Shown: in pieces, positions 1 through 6,270 of the stretch
Layout: the number at the start of each line of letters is the position of its first letter
Numbering within the stretch: position 1 is the stretch's first letter
NCBI GenBank assembly: GCA_041589735.1
Contig: JBFHVA010000108.1
Coordinates: 1 to 11,466 of the forward strand
Direction of reading: 5' to 3'
DNA length: 11,466 nt
Source of the DNA: CAMYJH01 sp041589735
GTDB taxonomy: Bacteria; Pseudomonadota; Gammaproteobacteria; HK1
The notes under the pieces: generated by a model
Seen by the model: only the letters and a program-made list of their open reading frames with translations
The model's database searches: none
What the model was told of the DNA's origin: nothing
Program-made: the position numbers and the translations under genes

Positions 1-435
1 GAGCGTCGTCTGCTGGATGAATTTCAGCGCGACTTTCCCCTGGTGCCGGCGCCGTTCGCCGAAATGGGAGCGCGCCTGGGCGTGAGCGAATCCGAGATCA
101 TCGATGCTCTGGCGAATCTAAAAGCGCGCGGTTTTGTAAGCCGCGTCGGCCCGGTGTTCACGCCCCGGCGCGTGGGCTACAGCCTGCTTGCCGCGCTGGC
201 TGTCCCCGCCGCGGGACTGGAGGCGGTGGCGGCCCTGGTCAGCGCCTACGCGGAAGTCAATCACAATTACGAGCGCGAGCACGACTACAACCTCTGGTTC
301 GTCGTCACCGGGGACAATGAGCAGAGGGTGCAACGCGTCCTCGACGAGATCGAGCTGCGCACCGGGCTTACAGCGCTTCGACTTCCGCTGGAGCGCGCCT
401 ACCATATCGATCTGGGTTTTCCGTTATGGCGTTGA
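1..435 (+). CDS. nirD: NirD-type siroheme decarboxylase subunit (5' partial)
   Basis: Open from the window edge to TGA at 433-435, giving 144 visible residues; only about ten N-terminal residues are probably missing. An internal GTG at 43 is not a likely start, because the family helix (LLDEFQRDFPLV) lies upstream of it. The protein is of the AsnC/Lrp-like AhbA/NirD fold: a winged-helix part (about visible residues 1-60) followed by an alpha-beta domain carrying the NHNYERE motif (87-93) and NLWFV (97-101), the signature of NirD/NirG proteins. In this family NirD works with NirL, NirG and NirH to decarboxylate the C12 and C18 acetates of siroheme, giving didecarboxysiroheme in heme d1 synthesis. 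It overlaps nirL by 10 bp, which suggests translational coupling. The choice of D rather than G rests on its leading place in the D-L-G-H order and on the NHNYEREH...NLWF wording. Confidence 0.88.
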   Translation, partial: ERRLLDEFQRDFPLVPAPFAEMGARLGVSESEIIDALANLKARGFVSRVGPVFTPRRVGYSLLAALAVPAAGLEAVAALVSAYAEVNHNYEREHDYNLWFVVTGDNEQRVQRVLDEIELRTGLTALRLPLERAYHIDLGFPLWR

Positions 436-935
436 ATGACAATCAGCGAAAATTGGTGACGGCGATGCAGGAGGGACTCCCGCTTACGCCGCGCCCTTAT
501 AAAAAGATTGGAGAAAGTATGGGCATGAGCGAAGATGAAACCATCCGCCTCGTCCGCGATTGTGTGCACGACGGTCTGATCAAACGCTTCGGCGTCGTGG
601 TTCGACATCACGAACTCGGCTTCCACGAAAACGCCATGGTGGTGTGGGATGTGCCGGACGACTGCGTCGATGAGGTCGGAGATTGGCTCGGTGATCAGAC
701 CGGTGTAACACTGTGCTACCGCCGCCCGCGCCAGGCGCCGCACTGGCCCTACAACCTGTACTGCATGATCCACGGCCGCAACCGCGAGGCCGTGCGCGAG
801 CGCGTCGAGGATCTGCGCCGGAGCGGGGCGCTTAGCGGAGCTCCCCACGCGGTGCTCTTCAGCAGGCGACGCTTCAAGCAGCGGGGCGCGCGCTACGGCT
901 TCGATGATGGCGAAAGGAAAAGTATTGATGCTTGA
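426..935 (+). CDS. nirL: NirL-type siroheme decarboxylase subunit
   Basis: 169 residues starting at ATG 426, inside the end of nirD. It belongs to the NirL/NirH (AhbB-like) half of the siroheme decarboxylase family. An N-terminal winged-helix part contains EGLPLTPRPY (16-25); the C-terminal alpha-beta domain has the typical LCYRRPR (96-102) and WPYNLYCMIHGR (107-118). This differs from the HNYER motif of the NirD/NirG half, so the two types alternate in the operon (D, L, G, H). The role is cytoplasmic decarboxylation of siroheme acetate side chains for heme d1. The histidines at 61-62 and the arginines of the CYRR motif are candidates for heme or substrate contacts, by analogy with AhbA/B and NirDL; this is inference. 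The 3' end overlaps the preferred start of nirG by 8 bp. Confidence 0.9.
   Translation: MALNDNQRKLVTAMQEGLPLTPRPYKKIGESMGMSEDETIRLVRDCVHDGLIKRFGVVVRHHELGFHENAMVVWDVPDDCVDEVGDWLGDQTGVTLCYRRPRQAPHWPYNLYCMIHGRNREAVRERVEDLRRSGALSGAPHAVLFSRRRFKQRGARYGFDDGERKSIDA
914..919 (+). promoter_or_regulatory. Shine-Dalgarno site that fixes the nirG start
   Basis: AAGGAA lies 8 nt before ATG 928. Tandem ATGs at 904 and 907 have no such site at a usable distance. Starting at 928 also makes the protein begin with LDATDRAIVNLLQ, the normal N-terminus of the family, and gives an 8-bp overlap with nirL much like the 10-bp nirD/nirL overlap. Confidence 0.6.
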
Positions 936-1374
936 CGCGACCGACCGGGCAATCGTGAATTTGCTTCAAGACGGCCTTTCCGTTTCTGAGCGCCCGTTCG
1001 GCGACGCCGGCGTTGAGCTCGGTCTGAGTGAAGAGGAAGTCATCGATCGGACCCGCGCGCTGCTGGAACGCGGCGTACTGACGCGCTTCGGACCGATGTT
1101 CGACGCCGAGCGCCTCGGAGGTGCGTTCACGCTGTGCGCCATGCGCGTGCCGCCTAATCGCTTCGACGAGGTAATGGAAATTGTCAACGCCTTCGATGAA
1201 GTCGCGCATAATTATGAGCGCGATCACGAGCTCAACATGTGGTTCGTAATCGGCGCCGACTCTGAGAAATGCATCACCGAGACCATCGATGCCATCGAGC
1301 GGGCGACTCACCTCGATGTCATTAATCTTCCGAAGCTCGAAGAGTTTTACGTCGGCCTGAAGCTCGAAGCATGA
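928..1374 (+). CDS. nirG: NirG-type siroheme decarboxylase subunit
   Basis: 148 residues from ATG 928; ATG 904 would add eight. It has the NirD/NirG architecture: a winged-helix part with SERPFGDAGVELGLSEEEV (20-38), then an alpha-beta domain with LTRFGPMFDAERLGG (51-65) and the signature AHNYERDH (93-100) followed by LNMWFV (102-107). The wording TRFGPMFDAERLGG, AHNYERDHELNMWF and the C-terminal INLPKLEEFYVGLKL recall NirG rather than NirD. It should pair with NirH to decarboxylate siroheme during heme d1 synthesis. In the order I know from Pseudomonas and Paracoccus clusters nirH follows directly; here a cytochrome gene is placed between them. The stop codon lies in the loop of a terminator-like hairpin (1362-1393), so expression of the genes beyond may be lower or separately controlled. 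Confidence 0.88.
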   Translation: MLDATDRAIVNLLQDGLSVSERPFGDAGVELGLSEEEVIDRTRALLERGVLTRFGPMFDAERLGGAFTLCAMRVPPNRFDEVMEIVNAFDEVAHNYERDHELNMWFVIGADSEKCITETIDAIERATHLDVINLPKLEEFYVGLKLEA

Positions 1375-1393
1375 TCGCTACGAGCCGTTTTTT
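1362..1393 (+). terminator. Intrinsic terminator or attenuator-like hairpin at the nirG 3' end
   Basis: GCTCGAAGC (1362-1370) pairs with GCTACGAGC (1377-1385): eight base pairs with one internal A-A mismatch and a six-base loop (1371-1376). CG and then six Ts (1388-1393) follow. The nirG stop codon (1372-1374) is in the loop. This is a good Rho-independent terminator shape, though the internal mismatch weakens it. Because operon genes continue downstream, partial termination, a processing site or the end of a distinct transcript are all possible. Confidence 0.5.
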
Positions 1394-1419
1394 AGAAACA
1401 CGACAAAAGGGGTAAGAAA

Positions 1420-1752
1420 ATGAAGAGCTACGATATTAAAAGAATGGCACTTGGCCTTGCCACCGCAATTGCTGTCGCCGCCATCACCTCCACGGCACAC
1501 GCTGGCGATGCGAAGGCCGGAGAGGCAAAAATCGGCACCTGCATGGCCTGCCACGGCAAAGACGGCAAAGGCACTACGCCCATCTATCCCAACCTCGGCG
1601 GTCAAAGCGAACAGTATCTCGTAGCGGCGCTCAAAGCTTACAAAAGCGGCGAACGCAATAACGCGATTATGAAGCCGATGGCCGCGATGCTGTCCGACAC
1701 CGACGTCGAGAACGTGGCCGCCTATTACGCCTCGCAGAATCCGTGCAAGTGA
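1420..1752 (+). CDS. Periplasmic monoheme class I c-type cytochrome (c553/c4-like)
   Basis: 110 residues with a good Shine-Dalgarno (AAGGGG, 1407-1412, 7 nt before ATG). A Sec signal peptide is clear: basic residues near K2 and K7-R8, a hydrophobic core LGLATAIAVAAI, and probable cleavage after AHA (residue 28). The mature protein of about 82 residues has one heme c site, CMACH (41-45), then GKDGKGTTPIYPNLGGQ and the C-terminal helix DVENVAAYYAS, as in c553/c554/c4 domains. The distal ligand is a Met in the IMKPMAAML stretch (M84 or M87, most likely M87). It probably shuttles electrons in the periplasm. It does not closely recall the NirC/NirM cytochromes of other nir clusters. Its place inside the d1 operon suggests it serves nitrite reductase or accepts electrons from NirN; both are inference. 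Confidence 0.9.
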   Translation: MKSYDIKRMALGLATAIAVAAITSTAHAGDAKAGEAKIGTCMACHGKDGKGTTPIYPNLGGQSEQYLVAALKAYKSGERNNAIMKPMAAMLSDTDVENVAAYYASQNPCK

Positions 1753-1820
1753 CGACGTCAGCGGCACAGACCGGGACCCGGCTGAAGCGGGCTGCAGCGC
1801 CCGACCCCCAGTCGCGCAGC

Positions 1821-2306
1821 ATGGCGCCTGATCTCGATCGGGCGATCGTGCTGGCGACGCAGAAGGGCCTGCCGCTCGTGCCGCGTCCATACCACGCAGT
1901 TGCCGAACGAATCGGGATCTCCCCTGACGAGGTCATGGCTGGATTTCGCAAGATGCTCGCCTCCGGCGCCGTGCGCCGCATCGCCGCGGTGCCGAACCAC
2001 TATGCGCTTGGCTACCGCGCCAACGGTATGTCGGTATGGGACCTCGACGACGACTGGGTCAGCGCCCTGGGGCGAAAGATCGGTGCGCTGGACTTCGTCA
2101 GCCACTGCTACCTGCGCCCGCGCCGCCCGCCCCGCTGGCGCTACAACCTGTTCGCAATGGTGCACGGCCGCGACCGCCAGGCGGTCGCGGAAAAGGTCGA
2201 GCGCATCGCCAGGTTGCTTGCCCCTCACGTCCGCGCGCACGAGGTGCTCTACAGCACGCGCATCCTCAAGAAGACGGGCCTTCGCCTGGCCGCAAAGGAG
2301 CGCTGA
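1821..2306 (+). CDS. nirH: NirH-type siroheme decarboxylase subunit
   Basis: 161 residues if started at ATG 1821. This start was chosen because the family begins about four residues before DLDRAIVLATQKGLPLV. GTG 1749 (overlapping the cytochrome stop as GTGA) or GTG 1743 would add a low-complexity 24-26 residue leader. None of the three has a visible Shine-Dalgarno, and coupling to the cytochrome gene through GTG 1749 remains possible. The protein is of the NirL/NirH type: winged helix with GLPLVPRPY (16-24) and VPNHYALGYRANGMSVWD (57-74), then HCYLRPRRPP (95-104) and YNLFAMVHGR (108-117). GYRANGMSVWD and DFVSHCY fit NirH. It is the fourth of the decarboxylase subunits acting on siroheme. The stop abuts the nirJ start. 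Confidence 0.88.
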   Translation: MAPDLDRAIVLATQKGLPLVPRPYHAVAERIGISPDEVMAGFRKMLASGAVRRIAAVPNHYALGYRANGMSVWDLDDDWVSALGRKIGALDFVSHCYLRPRRPPRWRYNLFAMVHGRDRQAVAEKVERIARLLAPHVRAHEVLYSTRILKKTGLRLAAKER

Positions 2307-3560
2307 ATGTTCCGCATCTCTCAATACATGCGGGTCCTGGCGTCGCCCAAGCCGCCGCCACCGCTCGGGCCGCCGCGCGCGCCGCCCGGACCGGTGGTGA
2401 TCTGGAACCTGATCCGGCGCTGCAACCTGACCTGCAAGCACTGCTACTCGGTGTCAGCCGACCGCGACTTTCCCAACGAGCTCAGCCTCAGCGAGATCGA
2501 GACGGTCATGGATGACCTCAAGCGCTATGGCGTTCCAGTGCTGATTCTTTCCGGCGGTGAGCCGCTGATGCACCCGCATATTTTCGATATCTCGCGCCGC
2601 GCGAAGGCGATGGGCTTTTACGTCGGCCTGTCGACCAACGGCACCCGCATCGAACCAAGCAACATCGGCGAAATCGCTGATGTGGGCTACGACTACGTCG
2701 GCATCAGCATCGACGGCATGCGCGAGACCCACGACCGCTTCCGCAGACTGGACGGCGCCTTCGACCTCGCCCTTCGGGGCGTGCGGCTCTGTCGGGAAGC
2801 GGAAATAAAGGTGGGCCTTCGCTTTACGCTTACCGAGGATAATGCCCCGGAATTTCCCGATCTGCTGCGGCTGATGGAAAATGAAAACGTCGACAAGTTC
2901 TATCTATCGCATCTCAACTACGCCGGACGGGGCAACCGCAACCGGCGCTCCGACGCGCGCCACGCCGTCACCCGCCGCGCCATGAATCAGCTTTTTGAGG
3001 CGTGCCTGCGGGACGTGAGCGAAGGCCGCGACCGGGAGTACGTCACCGGCAACAACGACGCCGACGCCGTGTATCTGCTCGAGTGGGCCAGATCGCGTTT
3101 TCCCGATCGTCTTCCTGCGCTACGCGAGCGCCTGGTTCGCTGGGGCGGCAACGCGTCGGGGGTCTGGATCGCAAACATCGACAATGAAGGACGCGTGCAT
3201 CCGGACACTTTCTGGTGGCACCACACCCTTGGCAGCGTGCGAAAGAGGCCCTTCTCCGAAATCTGGGAGGACCTTTCGGATCCGGTGATGGCCGGGCTCA
3301 AGCAGCGGCCGCGTCCGGTGGAAGGCCGCTGCGGTGCCTGCGCGCACCTGGACGTTTGCGGCGGCAACACCCGCGTGCGCGCGTATCAGACGAGCGGCAA
3401 TTTGTGGGCGGAAGATCCCGGCTGCTACCTGACCGATCAGGAGATCGGTGTCGAAGCTATGGGCGACGGGCGATATTCAGGCAGCGCTTCCCGCGACGTC
3501 GATTTGCGCTCGTTCGCAGCGAACGAGCGTCCTCGGCCAGAGCGAGTCGACGTGTCGTGA
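2307..3560 (+). CDS. nirJ: Heme d1 biosynthesis radical SAM protein NirJ
   Basis: 417 residues. ATG 2307 follows the nirH stop directly and has a strong Shine-Dalgarno (AAAGGAG, 2294-2300). A short proline-rich leader (14-29) precedes WNLIRRCNLTCKHCYS, which carries the radical-SAM CX3CX2C cluster site (C39, C43, C46). GGEP (83-86) is the SAM-binding loop, and the GISIDG strand (132-137) completes the barrel pattern. A SPASM-like auxiliary iron-sulfur site is formed by C342, C345, C351 and C373 (CGACAHLDVCGG...GCY). NirJ acts in the cytoplasm on didecarboxysiroheme, replacing two propionates by oxo groups on the way to heme d1. After the last cysteine about 44 residues remain, a tail that looks slightly longer than in the NirJ proteins I recall. 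The stop overlaps the ATG of a 17-codon mini-ORF. Confidence 0.95.
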   Translation: MFRISQYMRVLASPKPPPPLGPPRAPPGPVVIWNLIRRCNLTCKHCYSVSADRDFPNELSLSEIETVMDDLKRYGVPVLILSGGEPLMHPHIFDISRRAKAMGFYVGLSTNGTRIEPSNIGEIADVGYDYVGISIDGMRETHDRFRRLDGAFDLALRGVRLCREAEIKVGLRFTLTEDNAPEFPDLLRLMENENVDKFYLSHLNYAGRGNRNRRSDARHAVTRRAMNQLFEACLRDVSEGRDREYVTGNNDADAVYLLEWARSRFPDRLPALRERLVRWGGNASGVWIANIDNEGRVHPDTFWWHHTLGSVRKRPFSEIWEDLSDPVMAGLKQRPRPVEGRCGACAHLDVCGGNTRVRAYQTSGNLWAEDPGCYLTDQEIGVEAMGDGRYSGSASRDVDLRSFAANERPRPERVDVS

Positions 3561-3613
3561 TGGCGAATCAACGCGAGGCCGCTCGGCATCCGTCGGGCGG
3601 CGGCCCGGAGTGA
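3560..3613 (+). other. 17-codon mini-ORF bridging nirJ and nirN
   Basis: ATG 3560 overlaps the nirJ stop (TGATG), and its own stop (3611-3613) overlaps the GTG start of nirN at 3610 (GTGA). It encodes MANQREAARHPSGGGPE, which matches nothing I recognise. There is no clear Shine-Dalgarno. Its likely role, if any, is to carry ribosomes from nirJ to nirN by translational coupling. A chance ORF is quite possible. Confidence 0.25.
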
Positions 3614-5199
3614 CTGCCCGGATACAGCATTCGCGTCTGGTCGCGGCCTTCGTAGTAGTGCTTTCGCATGCGGCTTCCGCCGACACATTGACGCAAACAG
3701 AGTCTGAAGATCCCGTCCATGATGCGGCGGCGATTTACGCTCAGCACTGTGCAGCGTGTCACGGCGCCGATCGCCTGGGCGGGGTCGGACCCGCGCTGCT
3801 GCCCGAGAACCTCAAGCGCCTGCGCCCGAAGCGCGCCGCAGCTGCCATTGCAAACGGCCTGCCGGCGACGCAGATGCCCGCATTCGGCGATCGGCTCCAA
3901 GCCGGTCAGATCGACGCCCTCACCAAGCTGATCTATACGCCGCTTGCGAAAGTGCCCAAGTGGGACGCGCCGCAGATCGAAGCGAGCCGCACGATTCATC
4001 GGCAGCCCGTCGATGACGCAAGAGCGCGCCCGGCCTTCGAGGCCGACCCGTTGAACCTGTTCCTGGTCGTCGAATCGGGCGACCACCATGTGACCGTGCT
4101 GGACGGCGATCGCTTGGAGCCGATTCACCGCTTCAAGTCCCGCTATGCGCTGCACGGCGGTCCGAAGTTCTCGCCCGACGGGCGCTATGCCTATCTCGCC
4201 TCTCGCGACGGCTGGGTATCGAAGTTCGACATGTATCGTCTCGAAACTGTTGTGGAAACGCGGGCCGGTATCAATACACGCAACGTTGCCGTCTCCGGCG
4301 ACGGCCGCTACGTCATGGTCGCCAACTACCTGCCGCACACCCTGGTCGTGCTGAACGCCTCGGACCTTGCGCTTGAGCAGATGATCCCGGTCTCCGACGG
4401 CAAGGGAAGCACCTCCCGCGTCAGTGCCGTCTATGACGCGCCGCCCCGGAAGAGCTTCATCGCGGCGCTGAAGGACATCGAGGAGGTGTGGGAGATCCAG
4501 TACGCCGACGAGCCCGTCTACTACGGCCGCGTCCACGACTATCGCGTCGAGGGCCCGCCGAAGATCACCGAGCGCTTCCCGGTGCGCCGGATCGAGCTCG
4601 ACGACTACCTGGACGACTTCTTTTTCGATCCCAAGTACCAGAACCTGATCGGCGCTGCGCGTAATGGCAACAACGGCCAGGTAGTGAGTCTGCTGGTCGG
4701 GCGCAAGATCGCCGACATCGATCTCACCGGCTTGCCGCATCTCGGCTCCGGCATCACCTGGGATTACCAGGGAAAGTCCGTAGTGGCGACGCCGAACCTC
4801 AAAAAGCCCGAGCTCACCGTCATCGAGATGGGCACGTGGAAGGTCGTCAAGCGGATCCCGACCCTCGGCCCCGGATTCTTCATGCGCAGCCACGAGAACA
4901 GCCGCTATGCCTGGGCCGACGTGTTTTTCGGTCCAAACCGCGACGCGGTGCATGTAATCGACAAGGCAACGCTGGAGATCGTGAAGACGCTACGCCCTGA
5001 ACCGGGCAAGACCGCCGCCCACGTGGAGTTCACACGCGACGGGCGCTACGCGTTGCTCAGCATCTGGGACATGGACGGCGCGCTGGTGGTGTACGATGCG
5101 GAGTCGCTGGTGGAGGTCAAGCGGCTGCCGATGGTCAAGCCATCGGGCAAGTACAACGTGCACAACAAGATCAGCGGAGACCGGGGAACGAGCCACTAG
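3610..5199 (+). CDS. nirN: NirN, heme c / d1-domain protein (dihydro-d1 dehydrogenase)
   Basis: 529 residues from GTG 3610. This start gives a proper Sec signal peptide (R4, R9, core LVAAFVVVL, cleavage after ASA at 24); reading further upstream only re-uses nirJ coding sequence. An N-terminal cytochrome c domain (about 35-115) has CAACH (47-51) and a probable Met ligand in QMPAF (M89). The rest (about 130-529) is a cytochrome-cd1-type eight-bladed propeller with repeated strands such as FSPDGRYAYLASRDGW. H182 (ALHGG) aligns with the proximal d1 ligand region of NirS. The C-terminus KYNVHNKI...GTSH is typical of NirN and unlike NirS; NirF lacks the cytochrome domain. In Pseudomonas aeruginosa, NirN makes the acrylate double bond in the last step of heme d1 synthesis and hands heme d1 to NirS. 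It is somewhat longer than that homolog (about 490 residues). The start lacks a spaced Shine-Dalgarno; GGAG runs into the GTG. Confidence 0.92.
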   Translation: MTARIQHSRLVAAFVVVLSHAASADTLTQTESEDPVHDAAAIYAQHCAACHGADRLGGVGPALLPENLKRLRPKRAAAAIANGLPATQMPAFGDRLQAGQIDALTKLIYTPLAKVPKWDAPQIEASRTIHRQPVDDARARPAFEADPLNLFLVVESGDHHVTVLDGDRLEPIHRFKSRYALHGGPKFSPDGRYAYLASRDGWVSKFDMYRLETVVETRAGINTRNVAVSGDGRYVMVANYLPHTLVVLNASDLALEQMIPVSDGKGSTSRVSAVYDAPPRKSFIAALKDIEEVWEIQYADEPVYYGRVHDYRVEGPPKITERFPVRRIELDDYLDDFFFDPKYQNLIGAARNGNNGQVVSLLVGRKIADIDLTGLPHLGSGITWDYQGKSVVATPNLKKPELTVIEMGTWKVVKRIPTLGPGFFMRSHENSRYAWADVFFGPNRDAVHVIDKATLEIVKTLRPEPGKTAAHVEFTRDGRYALLSIWDMDGALVVYDAESLVEVKRLPMVKPSGKYNVHNKISGDRGTSH

Positions 5200-5223
5200 G
5201 CCGGCCGAACTCTGCTTTAACCT

Positions 5224-6192
5224 ATGGAGTATCTGCCGCTTTTTTTCGACGTCCGCGGGCGCACCTGCGCCGTCGTGGGTGGAAACGCCATCGCCGCGCG
5301 CAAGGCGGAGCTGCTGCTGCGCGCCGGCGCGCGGGTGCGCGTTATCGCGGATGGACTTGGCGAGGCGCTGACGGAGCATGCGCTTAAAGGGCGTATCGAG
5401 CACACCGCCGAGACTCTCGGAGCCGAAAGCTTTAACGACTGCGTCCTCGCCGTGATTGCGCTGGAAGACGAGGTCGGTGCTGCGCGCGCGGCGAAAATTG
5501 CTACGAGCTGTGGCATTCCGGTCAACGTCGTCGATCGGCCGCAGCTGTGCAGCTGCATCATGCCGGCCATCGTCGATCGCTCGCCGGTGCTGGTCGCCAT
5601 CTCAACCGCCGGCGCCGCGCCGGTGCTGGGCCGGTTTCTTCGCGCCAGACTGGAAGCCCTGCTCCCTCGGCGCTTCGGCGCGCTCGCGCAAATGGCAAGG
5701 GAACTGCGTCCCGAGGTCGCCGAGCGGCTGGCGCCGGAGCGGCGGCGCTATTTCTGGGAGTCTGTGCTTCAGGGGCCCGCCTCGGAGCTGGTGTTCTCGG
5801 GGCGCGATGACGAGGCCCGCGCGCTGATGCGCGCGCGGCTTGCCGAAGAGGGCGATGACCGGCCCGGGGAGGTGTACCTGGTGGCCACGCCGCCGTCAGG
5901 AGACGCGGAGGCCTTCACTCTGCGCTCGCTGAGGCTGTTACAGCAGGCCGATGTGGTGATCCACGACCAGGGGCTCGAACAGCCGGTGCTCGATCTGATC
6001 CGCAGAGACGCAGAAAGACGGTCAGCGAGCGGGCGTAGGCCCCAAGTAATCATTGACGAACTGACCGCGCTCGCGCGGGAGGGACGCCGGGCCGGCTGGC
6101 TTACCGCTGCCGCCCATCTTCGCAACGACGGCGGGCCGCCGCCGGCGGAGCGGCTTCGCGCCGCGGGCGTCGAGGTCTACGAATCGGTGTGA
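5224..6192 (+). CDS. CysG-like siroheme synthase with a degenerate, truncated methyltransferase domain
   Basis: 322 residues; CysG normally has about 457. ATG 5224 aligns residue for residue with the start of E. coli CysG and has no clear Shine-Dalgarno. Residues 1-113 form the NAD-binding precorrin-2 dehydrogenase/ferrochelatase domain: AVVGGNAIAARKAELLLRAGA, then NVVD with the expected catalytic Asp at 104. Residues 114-214 are the dimerisation region (IMPAIVDRSPVLVAIS, RRYFWE). From 215 (GEVYLV...LLQQADVVIHD) it resembles the uroporphyrinogen-III methyltransferase domain, but GAGPGD has become ATPPSGD, the GKRAG region is shortened, RLKGGDPF is replaced, and the protein ends at 322. Methyltransferase activity is therefore unlikely. 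It may still turn precorrin-2 into sirohydrochlorin or siroheme for NirDLGH. Position 21, a conserved Gly, is Asn here, and position 128 is Thr instead of Ser, so even this activity needs testing. Confidence 0.88.
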   Translation: MEYLPLFFDVRGRTCAVVGGNAIAARKAELLLRAGARVRVIADGLGEALTEHALKGRIEHTAETLGAESFNDCVLAVIALEDEVGAARAAKIATSCGIPVNVVDRPQLCSCIMPAIVDRSPVLVAISTAGAAPVLGRFLRARLEALLPRRFGALAQMARELRPEVAERLAPERRRYFWESVLQGPASELVFSGRDDEARALMRARLAEEGDDRPGEVYLVATPPSGDAEAFTLRSLRLLQQADVVIHDQGLEQPVLDLIRRDAERRSASGRRPQVIIDELTALAREGRRAGWLTAAAHLRNDGGPPPAERLRAAGVEVYESV

Positions 6193-6203
6193 TTCGCCTA
6201 AGT

Positions 6204-6248
6204 CCGCACGGTAGCAAGGGCATCGAAGGCCGAAAAGGTAACGTGCGG
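6204..6248. terminator. Possible hairpin between convergent genes
   Basis: CCGCACG (6204-6210) and CGTGCGG (6242-6248) are perfect 7-bp inverted copies with a 31-nt loop, lying between the cysG-like stop and the convergent phosphoribosyltransferase-like stop. Only TTT follows on the + strand and no T-run follows on the - strand, so this is a weak terminator candidate. Confidence 0.25.
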
Positions 6249-6270
6249 TTTGTGATCCGTTTGCGATCGT

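Noticed and set aside
1758..2441. 227-codon frame on the - strand and a 159-codon + strand frame nearby
   Set aside because: Both overlap nirH and the nirJ start in other frames and have the low-complexity Arg/Ala/Pro composition typical of shadow frames.
3568..4953. Long open frame (461 codons) on the - strand
   Set aside because: It lies antisense to nirN, whose heme motif, signal peptide and propeller repeats are clear. The - strand translation has no recognisable domain and is a GC-bias shadow.
3610..5199. Cytochrome cd1 nitrite reductase (NirS)
   Set aside because: The protein has the same heme c plus d1-propeller layout, but its C-terminus (KYNVHNKI...GTSH) and its place after nirJ are those of NirN.
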